From contig NZ_JGZP01000012.1 in NCBI RefSeq assembly GCF_000741785.1, positions 1-64,000 on the forward strand: a DNA stretch of 64,000 bases, read 5' to 3'. This stretch comes from Bifidobacterium stellenboschense (lineage in GTDB: Bacteria > Actinomycetota > Actinomycetes > Actinomycetales > Bifidobacteriaceae). The notes beneath the pieces were generated by a model. That model saw only the letters and a program-made list of their open reading frames with translations. It ran no database searches and was not told the DNA's origin. Shown here one piece after another: positions 27,409 to 37,069 of this stretch. Numbering within the stretch: the first letter of the stretch is position 1; each line of letters begins with the position of its first letter. A program made the translations under genes and the position numbers.

Positions 27409-30216
27409 ATGGCTGATGAGTTGAGGATGCGCGCCGGGGCGTTCGTGGAGCGGTGGCGTGGTCGTGGCGATGAGAACAGCGAGACCCAGCAGTTCTGGAT
27501 GGATCTGCTGGGCGACGTGCTGCATGTGGACCGGTTGAGCGACCGGCAGGTGTTGTGGTTCGAGCGGCGTACGGCGGGCAATGGTCTGATCGACGTGCTG
27601 ATGGTCGAGGCGCGTGTGCTGGTCGAGCAGAAGAGCCTTGGCGTGGATTTGGATAAGGAGGAGCCACGGCAGGGTGTGATGAAGACGCCGGTGCGTCAGG
27701 CGTTGGATTATGCGAACGCGTTGCCGCCGTCGGAGCGGCCGGTGGTGTTGATTACCTGCAATTTCGGCGTGTTCCGTCTTTATGATCTGGAGTCGGACCC
27801 GTTGGCGAAGGCGCCGCGCTCGGAGTTCGCGTTGGAGGAGCTGCCTGATCATGTCGGCGAGCTGGCGGGCCTGTTCGACCGGGGGCGCAGCCGTACCATC
27901 GTCCAGCAGCAGTTGTCGGAGAAGGCGGGCCAGTTGGGTGCGAGGCTGCACGACGCCCTCGCGTCCTGCTACGACGATCCGGACGAGGCGAAGGCGCATG
28001 ACGATCTGGCGATGCTGACGGTGCGGATCGTCTTCTGCCTGTATGCCGAGGATGCGGGCCTGTTTCCGGCCAACAGTTTCCGCGACTTGGTGAAGGCGTC
28101 CGATCCGCGGCATCTGCGCGGCGACATCGAGGACCTGTTCGACGTGCTCGATACGCCCGAGGATGGTCGGAGCAAATACCTGGATGCGGCCCTCGCGTGT
28201 TTCCCGTATGTGGACGGCGGCCTGTTCCGTGACCAGATCGAGATACCGCCGATGGGACGGGACATTCAGGACGCGCTCATGGAGATCAGCGAGGGGTTCG
28301 ACTGGAGCGGCATCAGCCCGGTCATTTTCGGTTCGCTCATGGAGGAGACGCTCAGCCATGACGAGCGGCGGCGCGGCGGCATGCATTATACGAGTGTGAC
28401 GAACATCCACCGGCTCATCGACCCGTTGTTCCTCGACGGGTTGACCGCCGAATGCGATCGGCTGATCGCCGCCCGTCCGGCCGTGGAGAAGGGGCGCGCG
28501 TTCAAGGAGTGGCGTCAGGGGCTTCAGGATTACCAGGATCGTCTCGCAGGCCTCAAGTGGGCGGATTTCGCGGCCGGTTCGGGTAATTTCCTTACGGAGA
28601 CGTTCATCTGCGTGCGACGGTTGGAGAACCGGATCATCGAGGCGTTGCAGGGCGACCAGATCGCGTTCGACATGGAGGGATTCAGCGTCAAGGTGTCGAT
28701 CGCGCAGATGTACGGCGTGGAGATCAACGGGTTCGCGTGCGCGGTGGCGCGTACCGCGTTGTGGATCGCGGAGCAGCAGATGCTCGATGAGACCGAATCG
28801 GTGTCCGGCAGGGGTCTCGACCGGCTTCCGTTCAAGGATTCCGGCAACATCGTGCAGGCGAACGCCCTGCGCTACGACTGGAACGACCTGCTGCCCGGCG
28901 ACGAGTGCGATTATGTGATGGGCAATCCGCCGTTCCTCGGCCATATCAGCAAGACGCCGGAGCAGACGGGCGATCTGAAGGCCGTGTGGGGTGGGGACTA
29001 CGACGGGTATCTCGACTATGCGACCGGCTGGTTCCGCAAGGCGTCGCGGTATCTGACCAAGCCTTCGGCGGCGTTCGCGCTCGTCAGCACGAACTCGATC
29101 ACGCAGGGCCAGCCCGTGCCCCACCTGTTCGGGCCGATCATGGCGGACGGGTGGCGCATCGCGTTCGCGCATCGCACGTTCGCGTGGAACGCGCAGTCCA
29201 CGGACAATGCGCACGTCCACGTCGTCATCATCGGCATGGACCGTGCCGACGACGCGACGAAACCGCCCATCCTGTTCGAATACCCCGACATCGACGGCGA
29301 GCCGGAGGCCACGCATCCGCGGCACGTCAACGGGTACCTGCTCGACGGGCCGGACGTGTACGCGGAGAAGCGCAGCCAGAAGGTCGGACCGCTTTCGCCG
29401 ATGCTCGGCCGGGTCGATTTCGGCTCGATGCCGTTGGACGGCGGCAACCTGCTCATCAACGATGCGGACGAATACGCGAAGGCGATGGGCGATCCGATCG
29501 CCGCGAAGTACGTGCGCCCGTTCCGTATGGGACGCGAGCTCATCAACGGCATCGAACGCTGGTGCCTGTGGCTCGCCGACGCGCCCGCGTCCGACATCCT
29601 CAAATCCCCGTATCTCAAGACGAGGGTCGAAGCGGTAAAGTCCTTCCGGGAACAGAGCAAGCGTGCGGCGACGCGGGAACGCGCGGCGACGCCGCAGCTG
29701 TTCGGTGAGAACCACCAGCCGGAGGAAGCGTATCTCGCCATTCCCAAAGTGTTCAGCGGCCGTCGCAGGTGGGCTACCTGTGCGTTGCTTGGACCGGAGG
29801 TGATTGCCGGGGATCAGGTGTTCACCACTGGCGATGCCGAGGGATTCGCGTTCTCTATCATCGAGTCGTCGATGTTCATCACGTGGCAGAAAACCATTGG
29901 CGGGCAGATGAAATCGGACTGTCGATTCAGCAATACCGTCGTCTGGAACACGCTCCCATTGCCGAAGCTGTCCGATGCCATGCGCGGGAAGGTCATCGAG
30001 GCCGGACGCGGGGTGATCGAGGCGCGCGCGAACCATCCGGGCGAAAGCCTCGCCGACCTGTATAACCCGCTGCTCATGCACCCCGACCTGCTCAAGGCCC
30101 ACGAACGGCTCGACCGCATCGTCGATGTCGCGTTCGGTGCCGGCAGACCCTGCGGATCGGACGACGAACGCCTCCAAATCCTCTTCGACCGCTACCAGGA
30201 CCTGACCAAGGTCTGA
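27409..30216 (+). CDS. type IIL restriction-modification enzyme, MmeI-like
   Basis: Single-chain restriction endonuclease and adenine methyltransferase, 935 residues from this start (MmeI itself is 919). The N-terminal nuclease motif is intact: Asp62, then Glu73-x-Lys75 (LVEQKS), matching the D-x9/10-ExK pattern of MmeI. The methyltransferase has motif I (DFAAGSGNFLTE, near 387) and motif IV NPPF (near 506). A target-recognition region and a C-terminal domain (DLYNPLLMHPDLLKAHERLD) follow. Such enzymes methylate one strand for protection and cut about 20 bases away. The start is uncertain: ATGs at 27385, 27397, 27400 and 27409 are in frame and none has a strong Shine-Dalgarno. It follows tRNA-Gly and precedes a toxin-antitoxin pair, a defence-type context. 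The target sequence cannot be predicted. Confidence 0.88.
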   Translation: MADELRMRAGAFVERWRGRGDENSETQQFWMDLLGDVLHVDRLSDRQVLWFERRTAGNGLIDVLMVEARVLVEQKSLGVDLDKEEPRQGVMKTPVRQALDYANALPPSERPVVLITCNFGVFRLYDLESDPLAKAPRSEFALEELPDHVGELAGLFDRGRSRTIVQQQLSEKAGQLGARLHDALASCYDDPDEAKAHDDLAMLTVRIVFCLYAEDAGLFPANSFRDLVKASDPRHLRGDIEDLFDVLDTPEDGRSKYLDAALACFPYVDGGLFRDQIEIPPMGRDIQDALMEISEGFDWSGISPVIFGSLMEETLSHDERRRGGMHYTSVTNIHRLIDPLFLDGLTAECDRLIAARPAVEKGRAFKEWRQGLQDYQDRLAGLKWADFAAGSGNFLTETFICVRRLENRIIEALQGDQIAFDMEGFSVKVSIAQMYGVEINGFACAVARTALWIAEQQMLDETESVSGRGLDRLPFKDSGNIVQANALRYDWNDLLPGDECDYVMGNPPFLGHISKTPEQTGDLKAVWGGDYDGYLDYATGWFRKASRYLTKPSAAFALVSTNSITQGQPVPHLFGPIMADGWRIAFAHRTFAWNAQSTDNAHVHVVIIGMDRADDATKPPILFEYPDIDGEPEATHPRHVNGYLLDGPDVYAEKRSQKVGPLSPMLGRVDFGSMPLDGGNLLINDADEYAKAMGDPIAAKYVRPFRMGRELINGIERWCLWLADAPASDILKSPYLKTRVEAVKSFREQSKRAATRERAATPQLFGENHQPEEAYLAIPKVFSGRRRWATCALLGPEVIAGDQVFTTGDAEGFAFSIIESSMFITWQKTIGGQMKSDCRFSNTVVWNTLPLPKLSDAMRGKVIEAGRGVIEARANHPGESLADLYNPLLMHPDLLKAHERLDRIVDVAFGAGRPCGSDDERLQILFDRYQDLTKV

Positions 30217-30259
30217 GACAGACCGAAAACAAAACGAAGAGGGAGAGAGGAGCCCGCCC

Positions 30260-30376
30260 ATGTTCGACATAGACAAGGTTCGCGCAATCATGTCCCGCTA
30301 CCCGCGCATACATCCGGAGGATGCGGTGTCGAGAACGAATCTGTCGTTGTCTATGATGATGTTAATATCGTCATAG
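30260..30376 (+). CDS. 38-residue ORF of unknown function
   Basis: It starts 43 bases after the restriction enzyme gene behind a GGAGAGAGGAG ribosome site and reads MFDIDKVRAIMSRYPRIHPE then a short tail to TAG 30376. The last third overlaps the palindrome upstream of the antitoxin. It may be a truncated remnant of a longer gene or a short leader; I do not recognise it. Confidence 0.35.
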   Translation: MFDIDKVRAIMSRYPRIHPEDAVSRTNLSLSMMMLISS

Positions 30377-30383
30377 ACAACGA
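30344..30383. promoter_or_regulatory. palindromic operator of the toxin-antitoxin operon
   Basis: TCGTTGTCTATGATGAT faces ATATCGTCATAGACAACGA, a near-perfect inverted repeat of about 18 bp per arm. It lies 16 bases before the antitoxin start and overlaps the probable promoter. This is the expected place for autorepression by a Phd-type antitoxin and its toxin complex. Confidence 0.65.
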
Positions 30384-30398
30384 TATAAGGAGGAATCG

Positions 30399-30719
30399 AT
30401 GAGCGTTTCCACACTGCCCCGCATCAACCAGACGGTCTCCATCAGCGACCTCAACCGCGGCAAGGCCACCGAAACATGCCTCCTCGCCCGCAAGGCCCCC
30501 GTGGTCGTCCTCAACCGCAACAAGCCGACGGCAGTCATCCTCGACATCGACCAATACAATCGGATCCAGGAATACCTGGAGGACATGGACGACGCCCGCA
30601 TGGCCGAAGAGCGTTTGAACCATTGGAACGGGACCACCATCAACGAGCATGATGTCATGCGGCACGCCGGCATCACGGAGGCGGACATCGCCGCCGCTCC
30701 GGAGGTCGAATTCGAGTGA
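30399..30719 (+). CDS. type II antitoxin, Phd/YefM family
   Basis: Protein of 106 residues. The N-terminal part (TVSISDLNRG, then APVVVLNRNKPTAVILDIDQY) is the Phd/YefM DNA-binding fold. The acidic C-terminus (NEHDVMRHAGITEADIAAAP) is the expected toxin-neutralising tail. A strong AAGGAGG lies eight bases before the start. It overlaps the toxin gene by four bases (GTGA), the usual coupled layout. It should repress its own operon through the palindrome at 30344-30383. Confidence 0.88.
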   Translation: MSVSTLPRINQTVSISDLNRGKATETCLLARKAPVVVLNRNKPTAVILDIDQYNRIQEYLEDMDDARMAEERLNHWNGTTINEHDVMRHAGITEADIAAAPEVEFE

Positions 30720-31048
30720 CCGCATGGGAGCGGGAGTGGCTCCCCGAAGCGGAACATGATTTCAGCAAGTTCGACGCCTCGATTCAAGCCCAGGTCATCA
30801 AAGGATTGCGGAAGGTCGCCGAGAATCCGCTTCTCGCGACCGAGGGCGGGTACGGGAAGCCGTTGCGCAACGACAACAAGACGAAGCTCGCCGGACTATG
30901 CAAAATCAAGTTCAGGAACATCGGCGTACGCGTCGTCTACAAGCCGATTCGCACCGACAGCCGCATGCTCATCATCGTGGTCGGCATCCGCGCGGACGAC
31001 GAAGTGTACCGGATCGCGGACAAAAGACGACGAAGCTACGACATCTGA
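30716..31048 (+). CDS. type II toxin, RelE/ParE superfamily
   Basis: Protein of 110 residues starting with GTG inside the antitoxin stop region. The pattern WLPEAEHDFSKFDASIQAQVIKGLRKVAENP, the strand KLAGLCKIKFRNIGVRVVYKP and the C-terminal VGIRADDEVYRIADKRRR are those of RelE-like ribosome-dependent mRNA interferases. Basic residues that could contact RNA (Lys/Arg in KIKFRN and KRRR) are kept. Pairing with a Phd/YefM antitoxin supports the call. ParE-type gyrase inhibition is a less likely alternative. Confidence 0.85.
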   Translation: MTAWEREWLPEAEHDFSKFDASIQAQVIKGLRKVAENPLLATEGGYGKPLRNDNKTKLAGLCKIKFRNIGVRVVYKPIRTDSRMLIIVVGIRADDEVYRIADKRRRSYDI

Positions 31049-31299
31049 ACCGGATCGTCCGCCATGACAGTCGAATCGTCGCCCCGGAGATTCGCGGATC
31101 GCAACGGCGGAATCACCGCAAGCGGGCGTTTCGTACCCGCCGTTTCGTGATTGCCGGCGCCGAAACATGAATGATTGCGCGGGGTGCCCGCTTCGCCGGT
31201 GGCGTGCAGTATCGTGGACGGAGGAAAACAGCGCGCGCCACGGCTGCGGTCGGCCTTGGCGCGACGGATGTGAAGGAACGACGGCAAGCGAGGCGGTAT

Positions 31300-31983
31300 A
31301 TGGCGGACGAGAGCGAACGCAACGAGGCCACCGAGATCGTGGACGGCAAGGTCGAGACGGTCGAGGTGTCGAAGCATCCGGAGGCGACGATCCCCGAGAC
31401 CGACCTGTCGCTCGCGGACATCGAACGCGGACGCTCCCACCCCGTGCGCTGGGCCGTGTACGCCGCGGCCGTGCTCGTCGCGATCATCGCGCCGTACTGG
31501 TACGGGCGCGCGCTCGCCGTCAACGACACCGCGTGGCTGACCATGCACCTCGACGCGTTCACGCCGCAGGGCATGGCGTTCCTCTCGTGGACGGTCACCC
31601 TGACGGCCATCGCCATGCTGGGCGTCGCGATCGTCGACTCCGGGCGCTGGATCTGGCGCATCCTGTTCGCGATCGGTCTCGCCGCCGAACAGTTCGTCGC
31701 CGGCGTGGCGCTGCTCAGACTCGACTTCTGGTATTCGACGTACGTCGTGTACGGCGAATCGGCGACCATCGCGAACGCGGCCAACCTCGGCATCATCGCC
31801 GCCGGATTCGGCGTGGCCGTGTTCGCCGTGATCTGGGTGGGCCTGCTCGTCGTCATCCGGAAGGAGTCGCCGCTCAACGTGCTCACGCGCAGCTGGGCGT
31901 CGTTCATCCTGTTCTTCGCGATCGAGGCGGCGGCGCTGCTCGTCGTCATGTTCGGCGGTCTGCTCACCACCGTCGCCGCGTGA
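31300..31983 (+). CDS. four-helix integral membrane protein, unknown function
   Basis: Protein of 227 residues. An acidic N-terminal 45 residues (MADESERNEATEIVDGKVET) precede four hydrophobic helices (WAVYAAAVLVAIIAPYWYG, MAFLSWTVTLTAIAMLGVAI, IIAAGFGVAVFAVIWVGLLV, FILFFAIEAAALLVVMFGGL), with a weaker one near WRILFAIGLAAEQF. No catalytic motif is visible. The start at 31300 was chosen for GCGAGGCGG nine bases upstream; the frame extends further without a good start. It lies between the toxin-antitoxin pair and rpsO and looks like a normal chromosomal gene. Confidence 0.7.
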   Translation: MADESERNEATEIVDGKVETVEVSKHPEATIPETDLSLADIERGRSHPVRWAVYAAAVLVAIIAPYWYGRALAVNDTAWLTMHLDAFTPQGMAFLSWTVTLTAIAMLGVAIVDSGRWIWRILFAIGLAAEQFVAGVALLRLDFWYSTYVVYGESATIANAANLGIIAAGFGVAVFAVIWVGLLVVIRKESPLNVLTRSWASFILFFAIEAAALLVVMFGGLLTTVAA

Positions 31984-32097
31984 CACGCACGTCCGCACCG
32001 CGTCCTATAGTTTCCATTTGGCGTAAATCGCCCGCGGATAGAGAGCGCTCCACGCACCGAGCATGGGGCACCGCGCAACGACCATAAGGAGGATGCC

Positions 32098-32367
32098 GTG
32101 GCACTTACGGCTGAAGAGAAGTCCCAGATCATCAACGAGTTCGCGACGCACGAGGGCGACACCGGCTCCCCGGAGGTCCAGGTCGCGCTGCTCTCCAAGC
32201 GCATCTCCGACCTGACCGAGCACCTGAAGAAGCACCAGCACGACCACCACTCCCGTCGCGGCATGCAGATGATGATCGGTGACCGTCGCTCCCTGCTCGA
32301 CTACCTCAAGCGCAACGACATCAACCGTTACCGTGCGCTGATCGAGAAGCTTGGTCTGCGTCGATAG
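32098..32367 (+). CDS. rpsO: 30S ribosomal protein S15
   Basis: Protein of 89 residues, the standard S15 length. The sequence contains [35 protein letters not shown] and [21 protein letters not shown], the 16S helix-binding signatures. The start codon is GTG behind AAGGAGG. It is followed by a strong terminator and then pnp, the conserved bacterial order. Confidence 0.98.
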   Translation: MALTAEEKSQIINEFATHEGDTGSPEVQVALLSKRISDLTEHLKKHQHDHHSRRGMQMMIGDRRSLLDYLKRNDINRYRALIEKLGLRR

Positions 32368-32377
32368 TACAGACTTC

Positions 32378-32409
32378 CGCCCGGGCGCCTTACGGCGTTC
32401 GGGCGTTTT
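32378..32409 (+). terminator. rpsO intrinsic terminator
   Basis: CGCCCGGGCGCC (32378-32389), loop TTAC, GGCGTTCGGGCG, then TTTT. It ends rpsO eleven bases after its stop. The remaining 270 bases before pnp hold no gene; TTGACA at 32512-32517 is a possible pnp -35 without a convincing -10. Confidence 0.9.
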
Positions 32410-32678
32410 ACATACGCCTGCCAAACGGCAACACAACCGAAGAGGGGACGGATTCGAGAGGACGGGCCGCGAGGTGCGGTCGGCGAGAGAATCCGGTTTA
32501 CGAATCGTGAGTTGACACGAGGGCGCGGCCGGGGGTCGCGCATGGCGGCGGCGGGAGGCCCGAACGGAGGTCCGAACGGATGGGCCGTGCCGCCGGAACG
32601 AAAGCGAATGTAAGAGCCTGGCCCGGCTGAAGAAGGGCCGCATGTTTGTAGGAAAAGACAAGGCAAAGGAGGAACCCT

Positions 32679-35396
32679 ATGGAGGGTCCCGAAATCAAGG
32701 CCGCAGAGGCCATCATCGACAATGGGTCGTTCGGCAAGCGCACGCTGCGCTTCGAGACCGGCCGTCTCGCCCAGCAGGCCGACGGTGCCGTCGCCGCCTA
32801 CCTGGACGACGACACCATGGTGCTGAGCACCACCACCGCCGGCAACAGCCCGAAGGAGAACTACGACTTCTTCCCGCTGACCGTCGACGTCGAGGAGAAG
32901 ATGTACGCCGCCGGCAAGATCCCCGGCTCCTTCTTCCGCCGCGAAGGCCGCCCGTCCAACGACGCGATTCTCGCCTGCCGCATCATCGACCGTCCGCTGC
33001 GCCCGCTGTTCCCGCACACGCTGCGCAACGAGGTGCAGGTCGTCGAGACGATCCTGTCCGTCAACCCGGACGACGCGTACGACGTGGTCGCCCTCAACGC
33101 GGCCTCCGCCTCCACCATGATCTCCGGCCTGCCGTTCTCCGGCCCGGTCTCCGGCGTGCGCCTGGCCCTCATCGACGGCCAGTGGGTCGCCTTCCCGACC
33201 TGGTCCGAGCGTGAGCGCGCCGTGTTCGAGATCGTGGTCGCCGGCCGCGTGATCGACAACGGTGATGTCGCGATCGCCATGATCGAGGCGGGCGCCGGCA
33301 AGAACGCCTGGCACCTCATCTACGACGAGGGCCAGACCAAGCCGGACGAGACCGTCGTGGCCGAGGGCCTTGAGGCCGCCAAGCCGTTCATCAAGGTCAT
33401 CTGCGAGGCCCAGAACGAGCTCAAGGCCGCCGCCGCGAAGGAGACCCGCGAGTTCCCGCTGTTCCCGGAGTACACCGAGGATCTCTACAACCGCATCGAC
33501 GAGATCGCCCACAAGGATCTCGACGAGGCGCTGACCATCGCGGAGAAGCTGCCGCGTCAGGAGCGCATCCACGAGATCAAGGAGCACGTGCGCGAGATCC
33601 TCGCCAACGAGTTCACCGACATGGACGACGCCGAGAAGGACAAGGAACTCGGCAACGCGTTCAAGGAGCTGCAGCGCCAGATCGTGCGCCGCCGCATCCT
33701 CACCGAGGACTACCGCATCGACGGCCGCGGCCTCAAGGACATCCGCACCCTGTCCGCCGAGGTGGACATCGTGCCGCGCGTCCACGGCTCCGCCCTCTTC
33801 CAGCGCGGCGAGACCCAGATCCTGGGCATCACCACGCTGAACATGCTCAAGATGGAGCAGCAGCTCGACTCCCTGTCCGGCCCGCAGTCCAAGCGCTACA
33901 TGCACAACTACGAGATGCCGCCGTACTCCACCGGCGAGACCGGCCGCGTCGGCTCCCCGAAGCGTCGCGAGATCGGCCATGGCGCCCTCGCCGAGAAGGC
34001 CCTCGTGCCGGTGCTGCCGAGCCGTGAGGAGTTCCCGTACGCGATCCGTCAGGTCTCCGAGGCCATCGGCTCCAACGGCTCCACCTCCATGGGCTCCGTG
34101 TGCGCCTCCACCCTGTCGCTGCTCGCGGCGGGCGTGCCGCTGAAGGCCCCGGTCGCGGGCATCGCGATGGGTCTGGTCTCCGGCGACGTCGACGGCCAGC
34201 ACATCTACAAGACCCTGACCGACATCCTGGGCGCCGAGGACGCGTTCGGCGACATGGACTTCAAGGTGGCCGGCACCTCCGAGTTCATCACCGCCCTGCA
34301 GCTCGACACCAAGCTGGACGGCATCCCGGCCGACATCCTCGCCGCCGCGCTGCAGCAGGCGAAGGACGCCCGCACCACGATCCTCGAGGTCATCAACGAG
34401 TGCATCGACGGCCCGGCCGAGATGAGCGAGTTCGCCCCGCGCATCATCACCACCACCGTCCCGGTCGAGAAGATTGGCGAGGTCATCGGCCCGAAGGGCA
34501 AGATGATCAACCAGATCCAGGAGGACACCGGCGCCGAGATCGCGATTGAGGACGACGGCACCGTCTTCATCTCCTCCGAAGGCGGCGAGGCCGCCGAGAA
34601 GGCGAAGCAGATCATCGACTCCATCGCCAACCCGCACGTGCCGCAGGCCGGCGAGACCTACAACGGCAAGGTCGTCAAGACCACGTCGTTCGGCGCGTTC
34701 GTGAACCTCACGCCGGGCACCGACGGCCTGCTGCACATCTCGCAGATCCGCAACCTCACCAACGGTGAGCGCATCGATCAGGTCGAGGACGTGCTCAAGG
34801 AGGGCGACACCGTCGAGGTCGTCGTCCAGGGCGTCGACGATCGCGGCAAGATCTCCCTCGCGATCCCCGGTTTCGAGGATCAGGAGAACAACGCGCGCCG
34901 CGGCGGTGACCGTCCGGCCCGCGGCGATCGCGACGACCGTCGCGGCGCCCGCGGCCCGCGCCGCGACCGTGACGACCGCCGCGACCGCGACGACGATTTC
35001 GACGATCGTCCGCGCCGTCGTCGTTCCGACGACCGCGACGACCGTGACTACGATGATCGTCCGCGTCGCCGCCGCGTCGAGCGCGACTACGACGACCGCG
35101 ATCGTGATTACGATGATCGTCCGCGTCGCCGTCGTTCCGACCGCGACTACGACGACCGTGACGACCGTCGCGCCTCCCGCGATGACGATCGTCCGCGTCG
35201 CCGTCGTTCCGACGACCGCGACGACCGTCGTTCCGACCGTGACGATCGTCGCGGCGGCCGCGGCCGTGGCGGCTACGACCGCAACCCGCGCTACGCGACC
35301 GACGAGAACTACGACGAGTACCACGCGGACCGCATCGAGCGCACCGAGCGCCCGCGCCGCCGCGTCCGTCGCGACTTCGATCCGTTCGAGGACTGA
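32679..35396 (+). CDS. pnp: polyribonucleotide nucleotidyltransferase with long Arg/Asp-rich tail
   Basis: 3'-5' phosphorolytic exoribonuclease and polymerase of RNA decay, 905 residues. Two RNase PH-like cores (about 15-230 and 355-560), a KH domain ([18 protein letters not shown] near 597) and an S1 domain ([18 protein letters not shown] near 658-735) are all present. After residue 740 there is a tail of about 160 residues made of Arg/Asp/Tyr repeats ([11 protein letters not shown] appears repeatedly) that ends RRDFDPFED. Most bacterial PNPases are about 700-750 residues and end soon after S1. The tail is encoded by imperfect DNA repeats and is probably disordered and RNA- or partner-binding. 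AAAGGAGG precedes the start. Confidence 0.97.
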   Translation: MEGPEIKAAEAIIDNGSFGKRTLRFETGRLAQQADGAVAAYLDDDTMVLSTTTAGNSPKENYDFFPLTVDVEEKMYAAGKIPGSFFRREGRPSNDAILACRIIDRPLRPLFPHTLRNEVQVVETILSVNPDDAYDVVALNAASASTMISGLPFSGPVSGVRLALIDGQWVAFPTWSERERAVFEIVVAGRVIDNGDVAIAMIEAGAGKNAWHLIYDEGQTKPDETVVAEGLEAAKPFIKVICEAQNELKAAAAKETREFPLFPEYTEDLYNRIDEIAHKDLDEALTIAEKLPRQERIHEIKEHVREILANEFTDMDDAEKDKELGNAFKELQRQIVRRRILTEDYRIDGRGLKDIRTLSAEVDIVPRVHGSALFQRGETQILGITTLNMLKMEQQLDSLSGPQSKRYMHNYEMPPYSTGETGRVGSPKRREIGHGALAEKALVPVLPSREEFPYAIRQVSEAIGSNGSTSMGSVCASTLSLLAAGVPLKAPVAGIAMGLVSGDVDGQHIYKTLTDILGAEDAFGDMDFKVAGTSEFITALQLDTKLDGIPADILAAALQQAKDARTTILEVINECIDGPAEMSEFAPRIITTTVPVEKIGEVIGPKGKMINQIQEDTGAEIAIEDDGTVFISSEGGEAAEKAKQIIDSIANPHVPQAGETYNGKVVKTTSFGAFVNLTPGTDGLLHISQIRNLTNGERIDQVEDVLKEGDTVEVVVQGVDDRGKISLAIPGFEDQENNARRGGDRPARGDRDDRRGARGPRRDRDDRRDRDDDFDDRPRRRRSDDRDDRDYDDRPRRRRVERDYDDRDRDYDDRPRRRRSDRDYDDRDDRRASRDDDRPRRRRSDDRDDRRSDRDDRRGGRGRGGYDRNPRYATDENYDEYHADRIERTERPRRRVRRDFDPFED

Positions 35397-35467
35397 TCGC
35401 TGATCGATTCGGTCTGATCGCCACCTCGGCGTAGCACGACGAACATAGGGGCTGCCGATCAAACGTA

Positions 35468-35508
35468 GGGGGCCGCACCGGAATTATCTCCCGGTGCGGC
35501 CCCCTATT
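35468..35508 (+). terminator. pnp intrinsic terminator
   Basis: A perfect 14-bp stem GGGGGCCGCACCGG / CCGGTGCGGCCCCC with a nine-base loop, followed by TATTT. It sits 70 bases after the pnp stop. Confidence 0.9.
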
Positions 35509-35512
35509 TGTA

Positions 35513-35578
35513 TGTCGTTATTCCCTTGCCGTCATTCCCCGCCGTCATTCCCTACCGTTATTCCCCGCCGTTATTCCC
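35513..35578. repeat. short tandem repeat CCGTyATTCCC
   Basis: Five imperfect units of about 12 bp (CCGTCATTCCCCG and variants) run directly into element B copy 2. Confidence 0.75.
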
Positions 35579-35663
35579 ATGGTGCGGTAAAACTCCCATG
35601 GTGCGGTGGTGGAAAACGTTGGTATTCCGCCGTTGTGGAGATTGTGTGTTGCCGCACCATGGG
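35576..35663. repeat. 69-bp inverted-repeat element (family B), copy 2
   Basis: Core at 35595-35663 with the same 12-bp terminal inverted repeat, plus one extra left-end copy at 35576, again 19 bp upstream. The last 39 bases of the core are identical to copy 1. It lies between the convergent pnp and metB genes. Confidence 0.9.
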
Positions 35664-35693
35664 GTGTTGGTGTGGGGTGTTGGTGGTGGGGCG

Positions 35694-36914
35694 CTACAGT
35701 TCGGATTCGGCGAGGGCGTGGTCGATGTCGCGGATGAGGTCGTCGGTGTCCTCCAGACCGACGGCGAGACGGAAGAATCCGCGGTGGAACTCCTCCGGGT
35801 ACAGGTACTGGCGTTCGTCGTCCTCGCCGAGGAACACGATCAGGCTTTCGTCGTGGCCGAGCGAGACGGCCGACGTGATCACGTTGAGCTTGCTCACGAA
35901 CCGGTTGTGCCCGTCATGGTCGGTGTCGAGGCCGAACGAGAGCACGCCGCCGAATCCCGCATCCGGGCGGGCGAGCTGACGTGCCGCCACGTCGTGATGC
36001 GGGTGGGATTCGAGCCCCGGATAGGCGACGAACCGCACCTGCGGCAGGCTTTCCAAGTGCTTCGCGATGGCCAGTGCGGAGGCGTTGTGCTGACGCATGC
36101 GCAGGGGGAGTGTGACCGAGCCGCGGTTGATGAGCCACGCGTTGAACGGCGAGATGATGCCGCCGTAGTTCACCTGATAGGTGAAGCGGATCTGGTCGGT
36201 GAGCTCCTTGCAGGTGGCGATGGCACCGCCGAGCGCGTCGCCGTGGCCGTTGATGTACTTGGTGAGGCTTTCGATGACGACGTCCGCGCCGAGATCGGCG
36301 GGACGCACGTTGAACGGCGAGTTGAACGTGTTGTCGACGGACAGCAGCGCGCCCGCGTCGTGCGCGAGCTTCGCCGCAGCTTCGATGTCCGTGACCTTGA
36401 GGGTCGGGTTGGCGGGCGTCTCGATGTGCACGAGCTTCGTGTTCGGGCGGATCGCGTCCTCGATGTTCTTCGGATCCGACGTGTCGACGATCGACGTCTC
36501 GATGCCGTACTTCTCCGGCAGGATCTGGTTGAGCAGACGGTAGGCGGCGATATACGTCGTGTCGGAGAAGATCGCGTGGTCGCCGCGATTCAGGAGCGTG
36601 GTGAACGTGGCGGCGAGGGCGGCGACGCCGGAGGCGAGCACGACCGCGTCCTCCGTGCCTTCCAGATTCGCGAGCTTCGCCTCCAGATAGCGCTGGTTCG
36701 GATGGCCGTTGCGCGTGTACAGGTTCACGTCGGAACTGGACCAGTTGATGTCGGAGGGATCGTAGGGCAGAGCGTAGGCGTTCGCCAGCGTGATCGGACG
36801 GCGAATCGCGCCGGTTTCGGCGTCGACCCCGTTGCCGAGGTGGATGGATTTGGTCGCGAATCCGAGCGGCGTGCCGTCGAAGGATTCGCCATGATGCACG
36901 AGATCTGAGGTCAT
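35694..36914 (-). CDS. metB: cystathionine gamma-synthase / trans-sulfuration PLP enzyme
   Basis: PLP enzyme of methionine synthesis, 406 residues. Family motifs: YTRNGHPNQRYLEAKLANLEGTEDAVVLASGVAA near 65-100, VDNTFNSPFNVRPADLGADVVIESLTKYINGHGD with the PLP-binding Lys in SLTKY, and SLGHDESLI near the C-terminus. Cystathionine gamma-synthase joins cysteine to an activated homoserine. O-acetylhomoserine sulfhydrylase or methionine gamma-lyase are close relatives that cannot be fully excluded. The final EEFHRGFFRLAVGLEDTDDLI is typical of the family. It stands alone on the minus strand, convergent with pnp, with GAGATGGAACC before the start. Confidence 0.85.
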   Translation of the reverse strand: MTSDLVHHGESFDGTPLGFATKSIHLGNGVDAETGAIRRPITLANAYALPYDPSDINWSSSDVNLYTRNGHPNQRYLEAKLANLEGTEDAVVLASGVAALAATFTTLLNRGDHAIFSDTTYIAAYRLLNQILPEKYGIETSIVDTSDPKNIEDAIRPNTKLVHIETPANPTLKVTDIEAAAKLAHDAGALLSVDNTFNSPFNVRPADLGADVVIESLTKYINGHGDALGGAIATCKELTDQIRFTYQVNYGGIISPFNAWLINRGSVTLPLRMRQHNASALAIAKHLESLPQVRFVAYPGLESHPHHDVAARQLARPDAGFGGVLSFGLDTDHDGHNRFVSKLNVITSAVSLGHDESLIVFLGEDDERQYLYPEEFHRGFFRLAVGLEDTDDLIRDIDHALAESEL

Positions 36915-37069
36915 GGTTCCATCTCTAGCAGTCGCGCGTTTCCCGCGCGAGTGCGCGTGGTCTGCGGAAACCCGCGGAATCCCGCCGTTTGATAGCCGTC
37001 CATAGGAAGAACCGTGGGGATTGCGGTGCCCGCGGTGCCCCGGGTCTCGCCCATACGGATCGGCCCGGC

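Noticed and set aside
32328-35462. A 1044-codon minus-strand frame opposite pnp
   Set aside because: It is produced by pnp codon bias and the repetitive tail; the sequence has no recognisable domain.
36915-37069. A SAM or other riboswitch upstream of the trans-sulfuration gene
   Set aside because: No recognisable SAM-riboswitch core or terminator-antiterminator pair was seen on the minus strand.
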